Part shown: positions 40,482 through 49,837 of the stretch, one piece after another
Numbering within the stretch: position 1 is the first letter of the stretch
Layout of the letters: the number at the start of each line of letters is the position of its first letter
NCBI RefSeq assembly: GCF_001714725.1
Contig: NZ_CP016447.1
Span: 3,281,501 to 3,345,500 of the forward strand
Direction of reading: 5' to 3'
DNA: 64,000 nt
From: Acidovorax sp. RAC01
Lineage (GTDB): Bacteria; Pseudomonadota; Gammaproteobacteria; Burkholderiales; Burkholderiaceae_C
Notes under the pieces: model-generated
Told to the model about the DNA's origin: nothing
The model's input: only the letters and a program-made list of their open reading frames with translations
Database searches by the model: none
Position numbers and translations under genes: made by a program

Positions 40482-40852
40482 ATCGGTTGATTATAGGATT
40501 TGGACAAGCCATTTAGTTATTTAGCCATTTAGCTAATCGTGATGTATGCTCTCGCCTTTCAGGAAAGAGCCTCTTCATGTCGGAACCTTCACGGACCAAC
40601 CTCGGATTGGACGACCGCTGGTACAGCGGATCGCCGGCCAGTCACCGTCATGGGGCGGCCGTACTGCCCCTTCGCGCGCTTGCCATGGATACCCATCGCC
40701 TGGCCGGTCAGCCAGACATTCGTGCCCCAATCGATGGAGCTGCGGGGGTTTTGTGGCTGTGTTTTCGGTCGGCTGGCCATGCGCGCGCTCCCGGGCTTTC
40801 GGACGACGGCCGCTCCGGGCGACCCGATGAATCCCATCCAGAGACAGCACCT
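40482..40852. other. Gene-poor gap with ATTTAG repeats and a possible gene remnant
   Basis: ATTTAG recurs at 40511, 40519 and 40527, an exact 8-base period in AT-rich DNA. A ribosome-binding site (AGGAAAGAG, 40561-40569) precedes ATG 40577, but the plus-strand frame that follows resembles no protein and runs antisense through the DUF4166 gene. On the minus strand 40589-40837 could encode 82 residues (MGFIGSPGAAVVRKPGSARM...) with no family seen. The region may hold a decayed gene once controlled by the ArsR repressor. Confidence 0.4.
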
Positions 40853-41470
40853 TCAGCGAAGGGGAGCACCACGGCGGTTGCCGCCTTGCATGACCGGCAT
40901 CTCCGCCGGAGCCATGGCGGCCTGCGTCTTCGCTGCAAGCAGCCCTCCATAGCGAATCATCAGACCCAATCCGGGCGCAAAAAACGCCACTTCGAACCGG
41001 TAGGCGCCGTTTTCAATGCGTTTGTAGGCCTCGGTGCGTGGCAGCAGCTGGAGCGGCACGGGCCAGCCCTTCCAGCGCGCGCGCAACAAGCGCCATTTCC
41101 AGCCGTGGTTCGCAGTATCGACGGCCAGTTCCAGTTGAACGGCTCCGGTGCGTTCTGTGAAAAAGCCATCGGGCCACTTGCCGATGGGCTCAAACGTCGA
41201 GACCACGGGATCCCCGGCGCCAAATCGCCGCGACCAGACCAATGCGTCATGCGAGTGGCTGATGGTCACCTCCAGCGGGACTGCGCCTTCTTCAAGGGGC
41301 AGGCCCGTCTTGCGAGCGAGCCTGCGTCCGAGCCAGCCGGCGACACCAGAGCCAAAGCGCAGCTCCACCGTGCCCTGCAGTGTCCCGCCCTCGCGGTGCA
41401 GCGCCTGCAGCAGGGGATGCAGATGGGCGAATTCGGAGCCAAACCAGTCACTGACACGCGTGTCTGTCAT
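40853..41470 (-). CDS. DUF4166 domain protein
   Basis: The product is 205 residues. The segment LHPLLQALHREGGTLQGTVEL, then VPLEVTISHSHDALVWSRRFG and LELAVDTANHGWKWRLLRAR match the DUF4166 family as I remember it, often fused to an epimerase-like domain or placed beside one. Here only the DUF4166 part is present; the expected oxidoreductase partner is missing and could be what decayed in the adjacent gap. Function unknown. Head to head with the membrane protein at 41497 with only 26 bases between start codons. Confidence 0.7.
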   Translation of the reverse strand: MTDTRVSDWFGSEFAHLHPLLQALHREGGTLQGTVELRFGSGVAGWLGRRLARKTGLPLEEGAVPLEVTISHSHDALVWSRRFGAGDPVVSTFEPIGKWPDGFFTERTGAVQLELAVDTANHGWKWRLLRARWKGWPVPLQLLPRTEAYKRIENGAYRFEVAFFAPGLGLMIRYGGLLAAKTQAAMAPAEMPVMQGGNRRGAPLR

Positions 41471-41496
41471 GCGTCATTAATCCAGGGAGAAAAGCG

Positions 41497-42114
41497 ATGC
41501 GAAACCTGAACCTGCAGTGTTCGATCATGGCATGCCCTGTGCCCACGCTTCGCAACGCGGCCACCAGGCTCAACCGCTTTCTGGCGTGGTGTCTGGTCGC
41601 GACGCCCTGGTTGCACGCTGTTATGGGAACCCCCTATTGGCGCGGATTCTGGTACGACATGGGCTTGCTGACCGTTCACGGTGTTCTGTCTCTCGTCCTG
41701 TTCGGGCTCCCCAAGGTGGCCGCTACGGACCGGGTCTTGATGTGGCTGGGCATTGCCCCGGCACGGATGACGCCGCGGACCGAGTTTCTATTTACAGGCT
41801 TCGGTATCGCTGTGGCCCTGGCGTACCTCGCAGGGTTTTCCGTGATGTTCCGGATCGGCAGCGCGCTCCCGGGCTCCTTTGTGGTTGCACTTGCGCTGGT
41901 ACTGGGTCTGTACCTTGCGTTCTTGTGGATGCTGCTGCCTTTCAGGCTGATCGACCATGTGTACAAAGGCGTCGAGTACGCAACTGCTCGGTGGCGCGTG
42001 CAGAACCCGAACCTCAGGAAGGACGTGGCTGGCCTGGTCCTCTTGCTGTACGTTGTCGGGCATCTCGTCAACATGGTGGTTGCGATCGGCCGGAGCATGT
42101 TCGGATGGCTATAG
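41497..42114 (+). CDS. Integral membrane protein of unknown function
   Basis: The product is 205 residues with about four or five hydrophobic segments (about 26-43, 54-72, 97-116, 124-146, 176-195). No family is recognised. A ribosome-binding site (GGGAGAAAAG) precedes ATG 41497; a start at Met11 is possible. It is head to head with the DUF4166 gene, so any promoter must overlap one of the two coding regions. A conserved-looking polar loop, RLIDHVYKGVEYATARWR, lies before the last helix. Confidence 0.6.
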   Translation: MRNLNLQCSIMACPVPTLRNAATRLNRFLAWCLVATPWLHAVMGTPYWRGFWYDMGLLTVHGVLSLVLFGLPKVAATDRVLMWLGIAPARMTPRTEFLFTGFGIAVALAYLAGFSVMFRIGSALPGSFVVALALVLGLYLAFLWMLLPFRLIDHVYKGVEYATARWRVQNPNLRKDVAGLVLLLYVVGHLVNMVVAIGRSMFGWL

Positions 42115-42236
42115 CCATCGCCGATGGAGGTTCAGCCACCAAGTCCACGGCCGGCCTGGGCGTTCGGCGTGCGGAGGTCGCACGCGAGATCACGGCATGT
42201 CGCGCTGCTGGAGCGCGGCCCTGGCGGGTTGACTGC

Positions 42237-42827
42237 CTAGATGCGGGACAAGTCCGTGCCCAGATCAGAGTTGGCGGCCTTACCCACCAGCTGCACAAGC
42301 AAGGGTTCCACGGCATCGCCGATCGTGATCAGGTCCAGCTGTGCGCCGTTCATGAAACCCGCAGTCACGCTGCTGTTCAGAAAGCTGAGAAGGCCACTGT
42401 AGTAACCCCCGGTGTTGGCGACCCCGATGGGCTTGTCGTGGTACCCCAGTTGGCGCCAGGTCCACACTTCGAACAACTCTTCAAAAGTGCCGATGCCGCC
42501 GGGGAGTGCCAAAAAGGCATCGGCCCTCTCCGCCATCATTTGCTTGCGTTCGTGCATCGTTTGTACGATGTGCAATTCCGTGCAATCGGTCTTGGCGCAC
42601 TCAAGGTCCACGAGGGCCTGAGGGATGACGCCGACGACGCGGCCGCCTGCCTCCAGCGTGGCCGAGGCCACAAGACCCATCAGGCCATTGTTGCCACCGC
42701 CGTACACAAGTTGGCCACCGCGGCTGCCAATCCAGTGACCTGCCGCCCGAGCCACATCGGCGTACGTTGAGCTGGCGCCAGGTTTGGAGCCGCAGTAGAC
42801 ACAGACGGAAAAAGCCGGTTCAGCCAT
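42237..42827 (-). CDS. LOG family protein (cytokinin riboside 5'-monophosphate phosphoribohydrolase-like)
   Basis: LOG proteins cleave nucleoside 5'-monophosphates to base and ribose 5-phosphate; the bacterial role is often nucleotide salvage or clean-up. The product is 196 residues, the usual length. The signature PGGIGTFEELFEVWTW (about 109-124) is complete, and VCVYCGSKPG and VYGGGNNGLMG are the N-terminal Rossmann elements. Its start lies inside the 3' end of dgkA (8-base overlap), so the two are probably co-translated. Confidence 0.9.
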   Translation of the reverse strand: MAEPAFSVCVYCGSKPGASSTYADVARAAGHWIGSRGGQLVYGGGNNGLMGLVASATLEAGGRVVGVIPQALVDLECAKTDCTELHIVQTMHERKQMMAERADAFLALPGGIGTFEELFEVWTWRQLGYHDKPIGVANTGGYYSGLLSFLNSSVTAGFMNGAQLDLITIGDAVEPLLVQLVGKAANSDLGTDLSRI

Positions 42828-43233
42828 TGAAAACCTTTTGATAGAGGGCAGTGCCCCAGATGGCGGCGCACAACAGCAGCGCCATCAGCACGGCGGCGCT
42901 ACCCATGTCCTTGGCGCGCTTGGACAGCGCATGCCACTCGGGGCCCACCCGGTCGATGGCGGACTCGATACCGGTGTTCAGCAACTCCACCACCATCACC
43001 AGCCAGACCGAACCGGCCAGCAGAGCCACTTCAACCCAGCTGTTTCCCAGCCACAGCGACGCGGGTAACAGCACCGCCGCGGCCAGCGCCTCCTGGCGGA
43101 AGGCTTTCTCATGCCAGCCCGCGCGCAGCCCTGCCACTGAATAGCCGCCCGCATGCCAAATGCGGGCGAAGCCCTTGCGGGCTTTTTGCGGGTTGACGGG
43201 GCCGGATGGCCGATGGGGCGGCATAGGTTTCAT
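42820..43233 (-). CDS. dgkA: Diacylglycerol kinase DgkA
   Basis: DgkA phosphorylates diacylglycerol to phosphatidic acid in the inner membrane, recycling lipid by-products of envelope glycan synthesis. The product is 137 residues from ATG 43233, with three hydrophobic helices. The family signature VVELLNTGIESAIDRVG (about 81-97) followed by SKRAKDMGSAAV is intact and holds the catalytic Glu and metal ligands. It carries an N-terminal extension of about 15 proline-rich residues. The 3' end overlaps the LOG gene by 8 bases. Confidence 0.94.
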   Translation of the reverse strand: MKPMPPHRPSGPVNPQKARKGFARIWHAGGYSVAGLRAGWHEKAFRQEALAAAVLLPASLWLGNSWVEVALLAGSVWLVMVVELLNTGIESAIDRVGPEWHALSKRAKDMGSAAVLMALLLCAAIWGTALYQKVFNG

Positions 43234-43310
43234 GCGGGCATTTTCTCGCAGGGGACGGCGATCGAGCACGACGTGATGGCAGCCGGGCGAGTCGTGTCAG
43301 CCCAGAGACG

Positions 43311-43862
43311 TTACTTGCGTGGCGGAACGTAGTGCACCAGCCGGGTGCCTGCCCAGGCGTCATGCCAGAACTGCTGACGAGGATGAAAGCGGCTGAGAAT
43401 CGCCCAGACAGCGACCCAGCCCAGCGTCAGCACCAGAACCTCGATGGCTGACACTCCGAACGCATAGGCTGCCAGCGGGGGCAGAAACCACACCCAGCTG
43501 ACCACATACCGCAACAGCGCGCGGGCCTGGCTGACGGGCAGGCCAGCCGTGTCGACCACGCGGATGTGCCAGGTCTTTTGAGCCAGGGTCTGGCCCTTGG
43601 CCCAGAACCAGGCGAAGTAGATACCGAAGACGATGAACAGGAACGCCTGCAGTGCATGGCGGTTGTCCATGGCGTGGCGCGTCTGACTCAGCGTACCGAA
43701 CAGGTAGCCCGCCATGAAGACCACCCCGAACATCAGCATGCCCTCGTACAGCCAGCAGGCCATGCGCCGCCACAGACCCGGAGTCGGGGCATGGGCAAGG
43801 CCGGTCACGGCAGGCGACGAGGCGGGATCGGCGGCAGAGTGGGGCAAAATCGGGGAAGGCAT
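43311..43862 (-). CDS. RDD family membrane protein
   Basis: The product is 183 residues from ATG 43862; the open frame upstream is antisense-like and rejected. Helices at about 35-55, 72-90 and 128-150 with the RDD-type motifs LWRRMACWLYEGMLMFG and GQTLAQKTWHIRVVD. RDD proteins are small membrane proteins of mostly unknown role, some linked to ion or osmotic balance. It is the last of a minus-strand run with DUF3106, DUF3619 and a sigma factor, an arrangement I recall from Burkholderiales. Confidence 0.85.
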   Translation of the reverse strand: MPSPILPHSAADPASSPAVTGLAHAPTPGLWRRMACWLYEGMLMFGVVFMAGYLFGTLSQTRHAMDNRHALQAFLFIVFGIYFAWFWAKGQTLAQKTWHIRVVDTAGLPVSQARALLRYVVSWVWFLPPLAAYAFGVSAIEVLVLTLGWVAVWAILSRFHPRQQFWHDAWAGTRLVHYVPPRK

Positions 43863-43888
43863 TCCGGTACGGGTCAGCAGCAACAGGG

Positions 43889-44785
43889 CTACTGAGGATA
43901 CAACCCGGAGTTGTCTGGGGTCACCAGTGCAGGGGAAGTGGGGGCTGCCGCCGCGGCACCTTCGGCAGCCTCGGGCATGGCTGGGAGAGGGGCTGGAATT
44001 GCCACAGGGGTCGCCACAGGTGCTGTTTCGACCGCTGTTGATGCAGGGGCTGGCTGTGGCGCTCCCGGTACCTGCAGGTTGGCCGGGGACACTGGAGCAG
44101 CGACACGAGGGCCGCTGTCGATGACCGGCGGGATCTTGGGCGCGTTGGGCCGCTCGGGGTTGGCCTGCACGGCGGCGGGCACCTGGGCCAGCTTTTTGGC
44201 GGGCACCGGGCTCAGCGCAGTGGCCGCGCCCTTGGGTTTGGGCTGTGCGGCGGCCGCAAGTGCAGCCCGCTCCGCATCCGACAGTGCCTGGTAGGCTTCC
44301 CACTGCGCACGCTTGTCATCGAGCCCCAGGCGACTGGTGACGGCGTAGTTCAGGCGCGCCTGATTGCGCTGCTGGGCGCTCAGGTTCGCCCATTCCGTCA
44401 TGCGCTCATGCACTTTGGTCTGTTCGGTCGCAGGCAGCGCCGCGAAGTTGACCGCCAGCGCGAGCCAGCGCCGCTTTTGTGCTTCGCTGATCATCACCCA
44501 GCGCTCGGCCAGCGGGTAGAGCGCCAATTGCTGCGACGTGCTCAGCGATTCCCAGCTGGGGCCAGTCTCCGATTCGGGTGCCGTCGTCAGGCGCGTAAAA
44601 GCGGTACTACGGGCATAGTTCGGGCTGGCTACCGCCGCCGCCGCCCCCGCCACCAATGCAGTTCCGGGCGCCATGCGAATCCGGTCCAGAGCCATCCAGC
44701 CCCCAGCCGTCAGGGCAACCAGAAGCACCGATGCCAGCACGAAGGCTGGCACGGTGGAGAAGATTTCGGAAGACTTGATGGGCAT
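43889..44785 (-). CDS. DUF3106 protein
   Basis: The product is 298 residues. One membrane segment at about 11-31 anchors it, with most of the chain in the periplasm. The central helical part (WESLSTSQQLALYPLAERW, then ISEAQKRRWLALA and MTEWANLSAQQRNQARLNY) is the DUF3106 repeat pattern. The last 120 residues are Pro/Ala-rich and low-complexity. It lies directly downstream of the DUF3619 and sigma-factor genes and is probably part of the same envelope-stress-like operon. No function is established. Confidence 0.82.
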   Translation of the reverse strand: MPIKSSEIFSTVPAFVLASVLLVALTAGGWMALDRIRMAPGTALVAGAAAAVASPNYARSTAFTRLTTAPESETGPSWESLSTSQQLALYPLAERWVMISEAQKRRWLALAVNFAALPATEQTKVHERMTEWANLSAQQRNQARLNYAVTSRLGLDDKRAQWEAYQALSDAERAALAAAAQPKPKGAATALSPVPAKKLAQVPAAVQANPERPNAPKIPPVIDSGPRVAAPVSPANLQVPGAPQPAPASTAVETAPVATPVAIPAPLPAMPEAAEGAAAAAPTSPALVTPDNSGLYPQ

Positions 44786-44816
44786 GCGGTCCGCGGCGCC
44801 TGGCAGTGCGCCAGTT

Positions 44817-45266
44817 TCAGCGCCCCTGCGCCGCGGATGTTTTCAGAAACTGCACAAAACCGGGATCTGCGTAGGCAGATGGTGGCAGGTCGTCGGTCAA
44901 CAGCGCAGCATCCACTTCCGCCACATCGTTCGTGTTTTTCTCATCTTGCGCGATGTTGATCATCACCAGCCCGGCCACCAGGGCCAACAGCGGGATCGAC
45001 GAGAGCAGGGCGCTGAGCCAGCCGCCACCTTCACCGCCCCGGCCCAGGGTGGCCGCACCGCCAGCGCTGACGATGGCGGGAGCCGTACGCAGGACGGGCG
45101 CCACCACCTTGCGCTTGGCCACCGCTTGCATCCGGGCGGCGCGCAGGCGCTCGGAGATGTCGTATGGGAGGTCGTCTGAGCCAGCTGACAGGCGCACCGC
45201 AACCCTGCGAGCAAAACGCTCTGCGGCGGCTTGAGCCTCAATCGAAGGTGTCTGTGCGGTGTTCAT
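44817..45266 (-). CDS. DUF3619 protein, possible anti-sigma factor
   Basis: The product is 149 residues from ATG 45266, which overlaps the sigma-factor stop (ATGA), so the two are translated together. The N-terminal half is cytoplasmic and helical (FARRVAVRLSAGSDDLPYDISERLRAARMQAV), one TM segment lies at about 83-103, and a short acidic C-terminus faces the periplasm. This layout and coupling are what an anti-sigma factor would show; the family is named only DUF3619, so the role is inferred. Confidence 0.82.
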   Translation of the reverse strand: MNTAQTPSIEAQAAAERFARRVAVRLSAGSDDLPYDISERLRAARMQAVAKRKVVAPVLRTAPAIVSAGGAATLGRGGEGGGWLSALLSSIPLLALVAGLVMINIAQDEKNTNDVAEVDAALLTDDLPPSAYADPGFVQFLKTSAAQGR

Positions 45267-45832
45267 GGCTCGATTCCTTTGGCTTTCAGTGCCTTGCCCA
45301 GGGTTTGAATGGCGCGAAAACAGTGTGTTTTGACGCTGCCCTCGGAACAGCCCATTGCGGCTGCCGTCTCTGCTACATCCATTTCTTCCCAATAACGCAT
45401 GAGGAAGGCTTCCCGTTGACGTGGAGGAAGTTCGGCGATTTCCGCTTCTATCCCCCGAAAAATCTGCGCCCTGCGTGTGATGTCCTCTGCGCTTTCTGCC
45501 CGATCCCCATCATCCGGTCCCGAGTACGCTTCCAGCAGATCAAAATCCGTGCCATCTTCACCAGGCCCTTCGAAGTCGCTCATGCTCGAAAACAGTGCAT
45601 TGCGCGTTTTCTGGCGGCGAAACCAGTCCAGTGTGCAATTGGACAGTATTCGCTGATAAAGCATGGGGAGTTCCCCTGCGGGTTTGTCGCCATAGTGCTC
45701 GGCCAGCTTGAGCATGCTGTCCTGAACGATGTCCAGTGCCGCTTCCTCATTGCGCACATGGTAGAGCGAGCGCTTGAAGGCGCGCTTTTCTACACTTTTG
45801 AGGAAATCGGAGAGTTCTTGTTCAGTGGCCAA
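45263..45832 (-). CDS. ECF-type RNA polymerase sigma factor
   Basis: The product is 189 residues. Region 2 is at about 10-75 (ALDIVQDSMLKLAEHYGD, QRILSNCTLDWFRRQK) and region 4 at about 125-185 (LPPRQREAFLMRYWEEMDVAETAAAMGCSEGSVKTHCFRAIQTL). The start is a TTG at 45832; the family N-terminus MATEQELSDFLKSVEKRAFKR supports it. A 45-residue acidic linker separates the two regions. It overlaps the DUF3619 gene, its likely antagonist. It is divergent from ilvB across a 293-base region that holds a large inverted repeat. Confidence 0.9.
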   Translation of the reverse strand: MATEQELSDFLKSVEKRAFKRSLYHVRNEEAALDIVQDSMLKLAEHYGDKPAGELPMLYQRILSNCTLDWFRRQKTRNALFSSMSDFEGPGEDGTDFDLLEAYSGPDDGDRAESAEDITRRAQIFRGIEAEIAELPPRQREAFLMRYWEEMDVAETAAAMGCSEGSVKTHCFRAIQTLGKALKAKGIEP

Positions 45833-45912
45833 GACGGGTCAGCCCCGAAGGGCGGTGCGTTGGAGTCCGCGAAAGCTGTGGCGGGCTCGGCACGTTGCAG
45901 CCCTCCATTATT

Positions 45913-45965
45913 GCACTGCAACGTGTTTTTTTCGGGAGGCGCTGGGTTTACACGTGTTGCAGTGC
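45913..45965. promoter_or_regulatory. Large inverted repeat between sigma factor and ilvB
   Basis: GCACTGCAACGTGT (45913-45926) and ACACGTGTTGCAGTGC (45950-45965) are inverted copies differing by a 2-base insertion, with 23 bases between. It could form a cruciform or RNA hairpin, or be a double operator for the divergent sigma and ilvB promoters. No intrinsic terminator or leader peptide is seen before ilvB. Confidence 0.5.
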
Positions 45966-46125
45966 GATAATCTCGGCTGCAATTCAAAAGGCAAACGGGT
46001 CCTGGTCCGGCGCGGCAATCATCCCGCCCATGTCCTTGGCCTCAAGTTCCAAGCTGGCTTCACAAGAGCGCGTGCAAGGGGCACCCAAGGTTTTTCGTCA
46101 GAGAAATTCACAAAGGTTGATCATC

Positions 46126-47919
46126 ATGGAAATCTCCAAGGCTGAACTCAGTTCGGCTGCCGCTGCTTCGCAGGGCAACACTTCCCCCGCTTCCCCCTCG
46201 CAGGACCTCATGGGTTCCGAGATCCTCGTCAAGGCGCTTCAGGCCGAGAACGTCGAGTTCATCTGGGGCTACCCCGGTGGTGCGGTTCTGTACATCTACG
46301 ACGCCCTGTACAAGCAGGACACCATCCAGCATGTGCTGGTGCGCCATGAGCAGGCTGCCGTACACGCCGCTGACGGCTATGCCCGTGCCACAGGTGAAGT
46401 GGGCGTGGCGCTGGTCACGTCCGGCCCTGGGCTTACCAATGCGGTGACCGGTATCGCCACGGCGTACATGGACAGCATCCCCATGGTGATCATCTCCGGT
46501 CAGGTGCCCACGCCTGCAATCGGGCTTGATGCTTTTCAGGAGTGCGACACCGTCGGCATCACGCGCCCCATCGTCAAGCACAACTTCCTCGTCAAGGATC
46601 CCCGCGATCTGGCGATGACGATGAAGAAGGCCTTCCACATTGCCCGCACCGGCCGCCCAGGCCCCGTCGTGGTGGATGTGCCCAAGGATGTGTCCTTCAA
46701 GAAGGTGCCTTACACCGGCTACCCGCAGGCGGTGGAGATGCGCTCGTACAACCCCGTGCGCAAGGGCCACGGTGGCCAGATTCGCAAGGCACTTCAGCTG
46801 TTGCTGACTGCCAAGCGCCCCTATATCTACACCGGCGGCGGCGTGCTGCTGGGCAATGCCACCGACGAGCTGCGCACCCTGGTGGACATGCTGGGCTACC
46901 CGGTCACCAACACACTGATGGGCCTTGGCGCCTACCCGGCATCGGACCGCAAGTTCCTGGGCATGCTGGGCATGCACGGCACGATCGAGGCCAACAACGC
47001 CATGCAGAACTGCGATGTTCTGCTGGCCGTGGGTGCGCGATTCGACGACCGCGTGATCGGTAACCCCAAGCATTTCGCGCAAAACGACCGCAAGATCATC
47101 CATATCGACATCGATCCGTCGAGCATTTCCAAGCGCGTGAAGGTCGATGTGCCGATCGTCGGCGACGTCAAGGACGTGCTGACCGAGCTGATCTCCATGA
47201 TCCGCGAGAGCAGCACCAGGCCCGATGGCGGCGCCCTGGCTGCCTGGTGGGACACCATTGAAGGCTGGCGCAAGCGTGACTGCCTCAAGTACAGCATGGG
47301 CAGCGGCGATGTCATCAAGCCCCAGTACGTGGTCGAAACGCTGTGGAACATGACCAAGGATGCGGATACGTACATCACATCCGACGTGGGCCAGCACCAG
47401 ATGTGGGCAGCGCAGTACTACCGTTTTGACGAGCCCCGCCGCTGGATCAACTCGGGTGGCCTGGGCACCATGGGCGTCGGCATCCCCTACGCCATGGGCA
47501 TCAAGCTGGCCAAGCCGGAATCCGAAGTGTTCTGCATCACGGGCGAAGGCTCTGTGCAGATGAACATCCAGGAGCTGTCGACCTGCCTGCAGTACAACAC
47601 GCCGATCAAGATCTGCTCGTTGAACAATCGCTATCTGGGGATGGTGCGCCAGTGGCAGGAGATCGAATACTCCGGCCGCTACAGCCACAGCTACATGGAC
47701 GCGTTGCCCAACTTCGTGAAGCTGGCCGAGGCCTATGGCCACGTAGGCATGCTGATCGAGCACCCAAGGGACGTCGAACCCGCGCTGCGCGAGGCACGCA
47801 AGCTCAAGGATCGCACCGTGTTCCTGGACTTCCGCACCGACCCCACCGAGAACGTGTTCCCGATGGTGCAGGCCGGCAAGGGCATCACCGAAATGCTGCT
47901 GGGGTCGGAAGACCTTTGA
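46126..47919 (+). CDS. ilvB: Acetolactate synthase, large subunit
   Basis: It joins two pyruvates, or pyruvate and 2-oxobutyrate, to make acetolactate or acetohydroxybutyrate, the first common step to valine, leucine and isoleucine. The product is 597 residues from ATG 46126. The ThDP-activating Glu is in VRHEQAAVHAADGYARATG. FAD-domain motifs are LGMLGMHGT and VGARFDDRVIG. The ThDP/Mg motif GEGSVQMNIQELSTCLQYN is near the C-terminus. It leads the ilvB-ilvN-ilvC run. ilvB, ilvI and ilvG cannot be told apart from sequence alone. Confidence 0.96.
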   Translation: MEISKAELSSAAAASQGNTSPASPSQDLMGSEILVKALQAENVEFIWGYPGGAVLYIYDALYKQDTIQHVLVRHEQAAVHAADGYARATGEVGVALVTSGPGLTNAVTGIATAYMDSIPMVIISGQVPTPAIGLDAFQECDTVGITRPIVKHNFLVKDPRDLAMTMKKAFHIARTGRPGPVVVDVPKDVSFKKVPYTGYPQAVEMRSYNPVRKGHGGQIRKALQLLLTAKRPYIYTGGGVLLGNATDELRTLVDMLGYPVTNTLMGLGAYPASDRKFLGMLGMHGTIEANNAMQNCDVLLAVGARFDDRVIGNPKHFAQNDRKIIHIDIDPSSISKRVKVDVPIVGDVKDVLTELISMIRESSTRPDGGALAAWWDTIEGWRKRDCLKYSMGSGDVIKPQYVVETLWNMTKDADTYITSDVGQHQMWAAQYYRFDEPRRWINSGGLGTMGVGIPYAMGIKLAKPESEVFCITGEGSVQMNIQELSTCLQYNTPIKICSLNNRYLGMVRQWQEIEYSGRYSHSYMDALPNFVKLAEAYGHVGMLIEHPRDVEPALREARKLKDRTVFLDFRTDPTENVFPMVQAGKGITEMLLGSEDL

Positions 47920-47937
47920 CAAGCTAAATCTGCCTTT

Positions 47938-47979
47938 AGCGCTTGTCTATCAAGCGCTACCCGCTATCGAAGAGATAGC
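47938..47979. repeat. Dispersed palindromic repeat, full double-hairpin copy between ilvB and ilvN
   Basis: AGCGCTTG-TCTAT-CAAGCGCT, then ACCC, then GCTATC-GAAGA-GATAGC. Both hairpins are perfect, making this the best-preserved copy in the window and a good reference for the family. It lies in the 146-base gap between the two acetolactate synthase subunits and no T tract follows. Confidence 0.85.
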
Positions 47980-48065
47980 ATTCAATTTTTTGACGAATCT
48001 ATTGCCTGCCAAGCCCGCGCATTACCGTGCACGGGGGAGGGCAGCAAAAAGAGGAATCTGCACCT

Positions 48066-48557
48066 ATGAAACACATCATTGCTGTCCTGCTGGAAAACGA
48101 GCCCGGTGCTCTTTCCCGCGTTGTGGGCCTGTTCTCGGCCCGTGGTTACAACATCGAATCGCTCACCGTGGCGCCGACCGAGGATGCATCGCTGTCGCGA
48201 ATGACCATCCAGACGACGGGCTCTGACGATGTGATCGAGCAGATCACCAAGCACCTGAACCGGCTCATTGAGGTCGTGAAGGTGGTCGACCTGACCGAAG
48301 GTGCCTACACCGAGCGCGAGCTCATGATGGTGAAGGTGCGCGCCGTGGGCAAGGAGCGCGAGGAGATGAAGCGCATGGCCGACATCTTCCGCGGCCGCAT
48401 CATCGATGTGACCGAAAAGAGCTACACGATCGAACTGACGGGCGACCAGTCCAAGAACGACGCGTTCCTGCAGGCCATCGACCGCACCGCCATCCTCGAA
48501 ACCGTCCGCACCGGTGCCAGCGGCATCGGCCGCGGCGAGCGCATTTTGCGCGTGTAA
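48066..48557 (+). CDS. ilvN: Acetolactate synthase, regulatory small subunit
   Basis: The small subunit stimulates the catalytic subunit and confers valine feedback inhibition. The product is 163 residues, a typical long form with an N-terminal ACT domain (MKHIIAVLLENEPGALSRVVGLFSARGYNIESLTV) and a C-terminal ALS_ss_C domain. ATG 48066 is preceded by AGAGG. It lies between ilvB and ilvC. IlvN and IlvH names are both used for this type. Confidence 0.95.
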   Translation: MKHIIAVLLENEPGALSRVVGLFSARGYNIESLTVAPTEDASLSRMTIQTTGSDDVIEQITKHLNRLIEVVKVVDLTEGAYTERELMMVKVRAVGKEREEMKRMADIFRGRIIDVTEKSYTIELTGDQSKNDAFLQAIDRTAILETVRTGASGIGRGERILRV

Positions 48558-49628
<1,071 letters not shown>

Positions 49629-49656
49629 TGCCGGGCCCGTGTGGCCTGACCATGCC

Positions 49657-49680
49657 AAGGCCACTTCGGTGGCCTTTTTT
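49657..49680 (+). terminator. Rho-independent terminator after ilvC
   Basis: AAGGCCAC-TTCG-GTGGCCTT followed by a run of six Ts. A stable UUCG-type tetraloop, 28 bases after the ilvC stop. Confidence 0.94.
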
Positions 49681-49781
49681 GCGCCCGGTTGGCAGCGATG
49701 CGAGTTGTTTCCAGGCGCTACACTGCGGCCTTCGTCTCGTGAGCGCATCGCCACACCCGTGGTTTTCCGGTGCAATCCAGT

Positions 49782-49828
49782 TACTATAAAATTGATAGCT
49801 GCTTGTCCTTATTGGAAAAGCGCTGGAG
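49782..49828. repeat. Dispersed palindromic repeat that supplies the pssA ribosome-binding site
   Basis: ACTATAAAATTGATAGCTGC, about 15 bases, then AAAGCGCTGGAGG. The GGAGG at the end of the element is the Shine-Dalgarno of pssA (ATG 49838). The copy at 12281 ends with the same GCGCTGGAGG. Confidence 0.7.
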
Positions 49829-49837
49829 GTCTTTTTG

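Noticed and set aside
40577..41509. Plus-strand frame of 310 codons with a good ribosome-binding site
   Set aside because: The product resembles nothing and runs antisense through the DUF4166 gene; only the start signals look real, so it is reported as a possible remnant.
45838..46125. Attenuator or leader peptide before ilvB
   Set aside because: No short ORF rich in Leu, Val or Ile and no intrinsic terminator in this gap, unlike leuA.
46108..47922. Minus-strand open frame of 604 codons opposite ilvB
   Set aside because: Complete overlap with an unambiguous acetolactate synthase; no recognisable domain.
47938..47979. Intrinsic terminator between ilvB and ilvN
   Set aside because: Two hairpins but no T tract after them; the sequence matches the dispersed repeat family instead.
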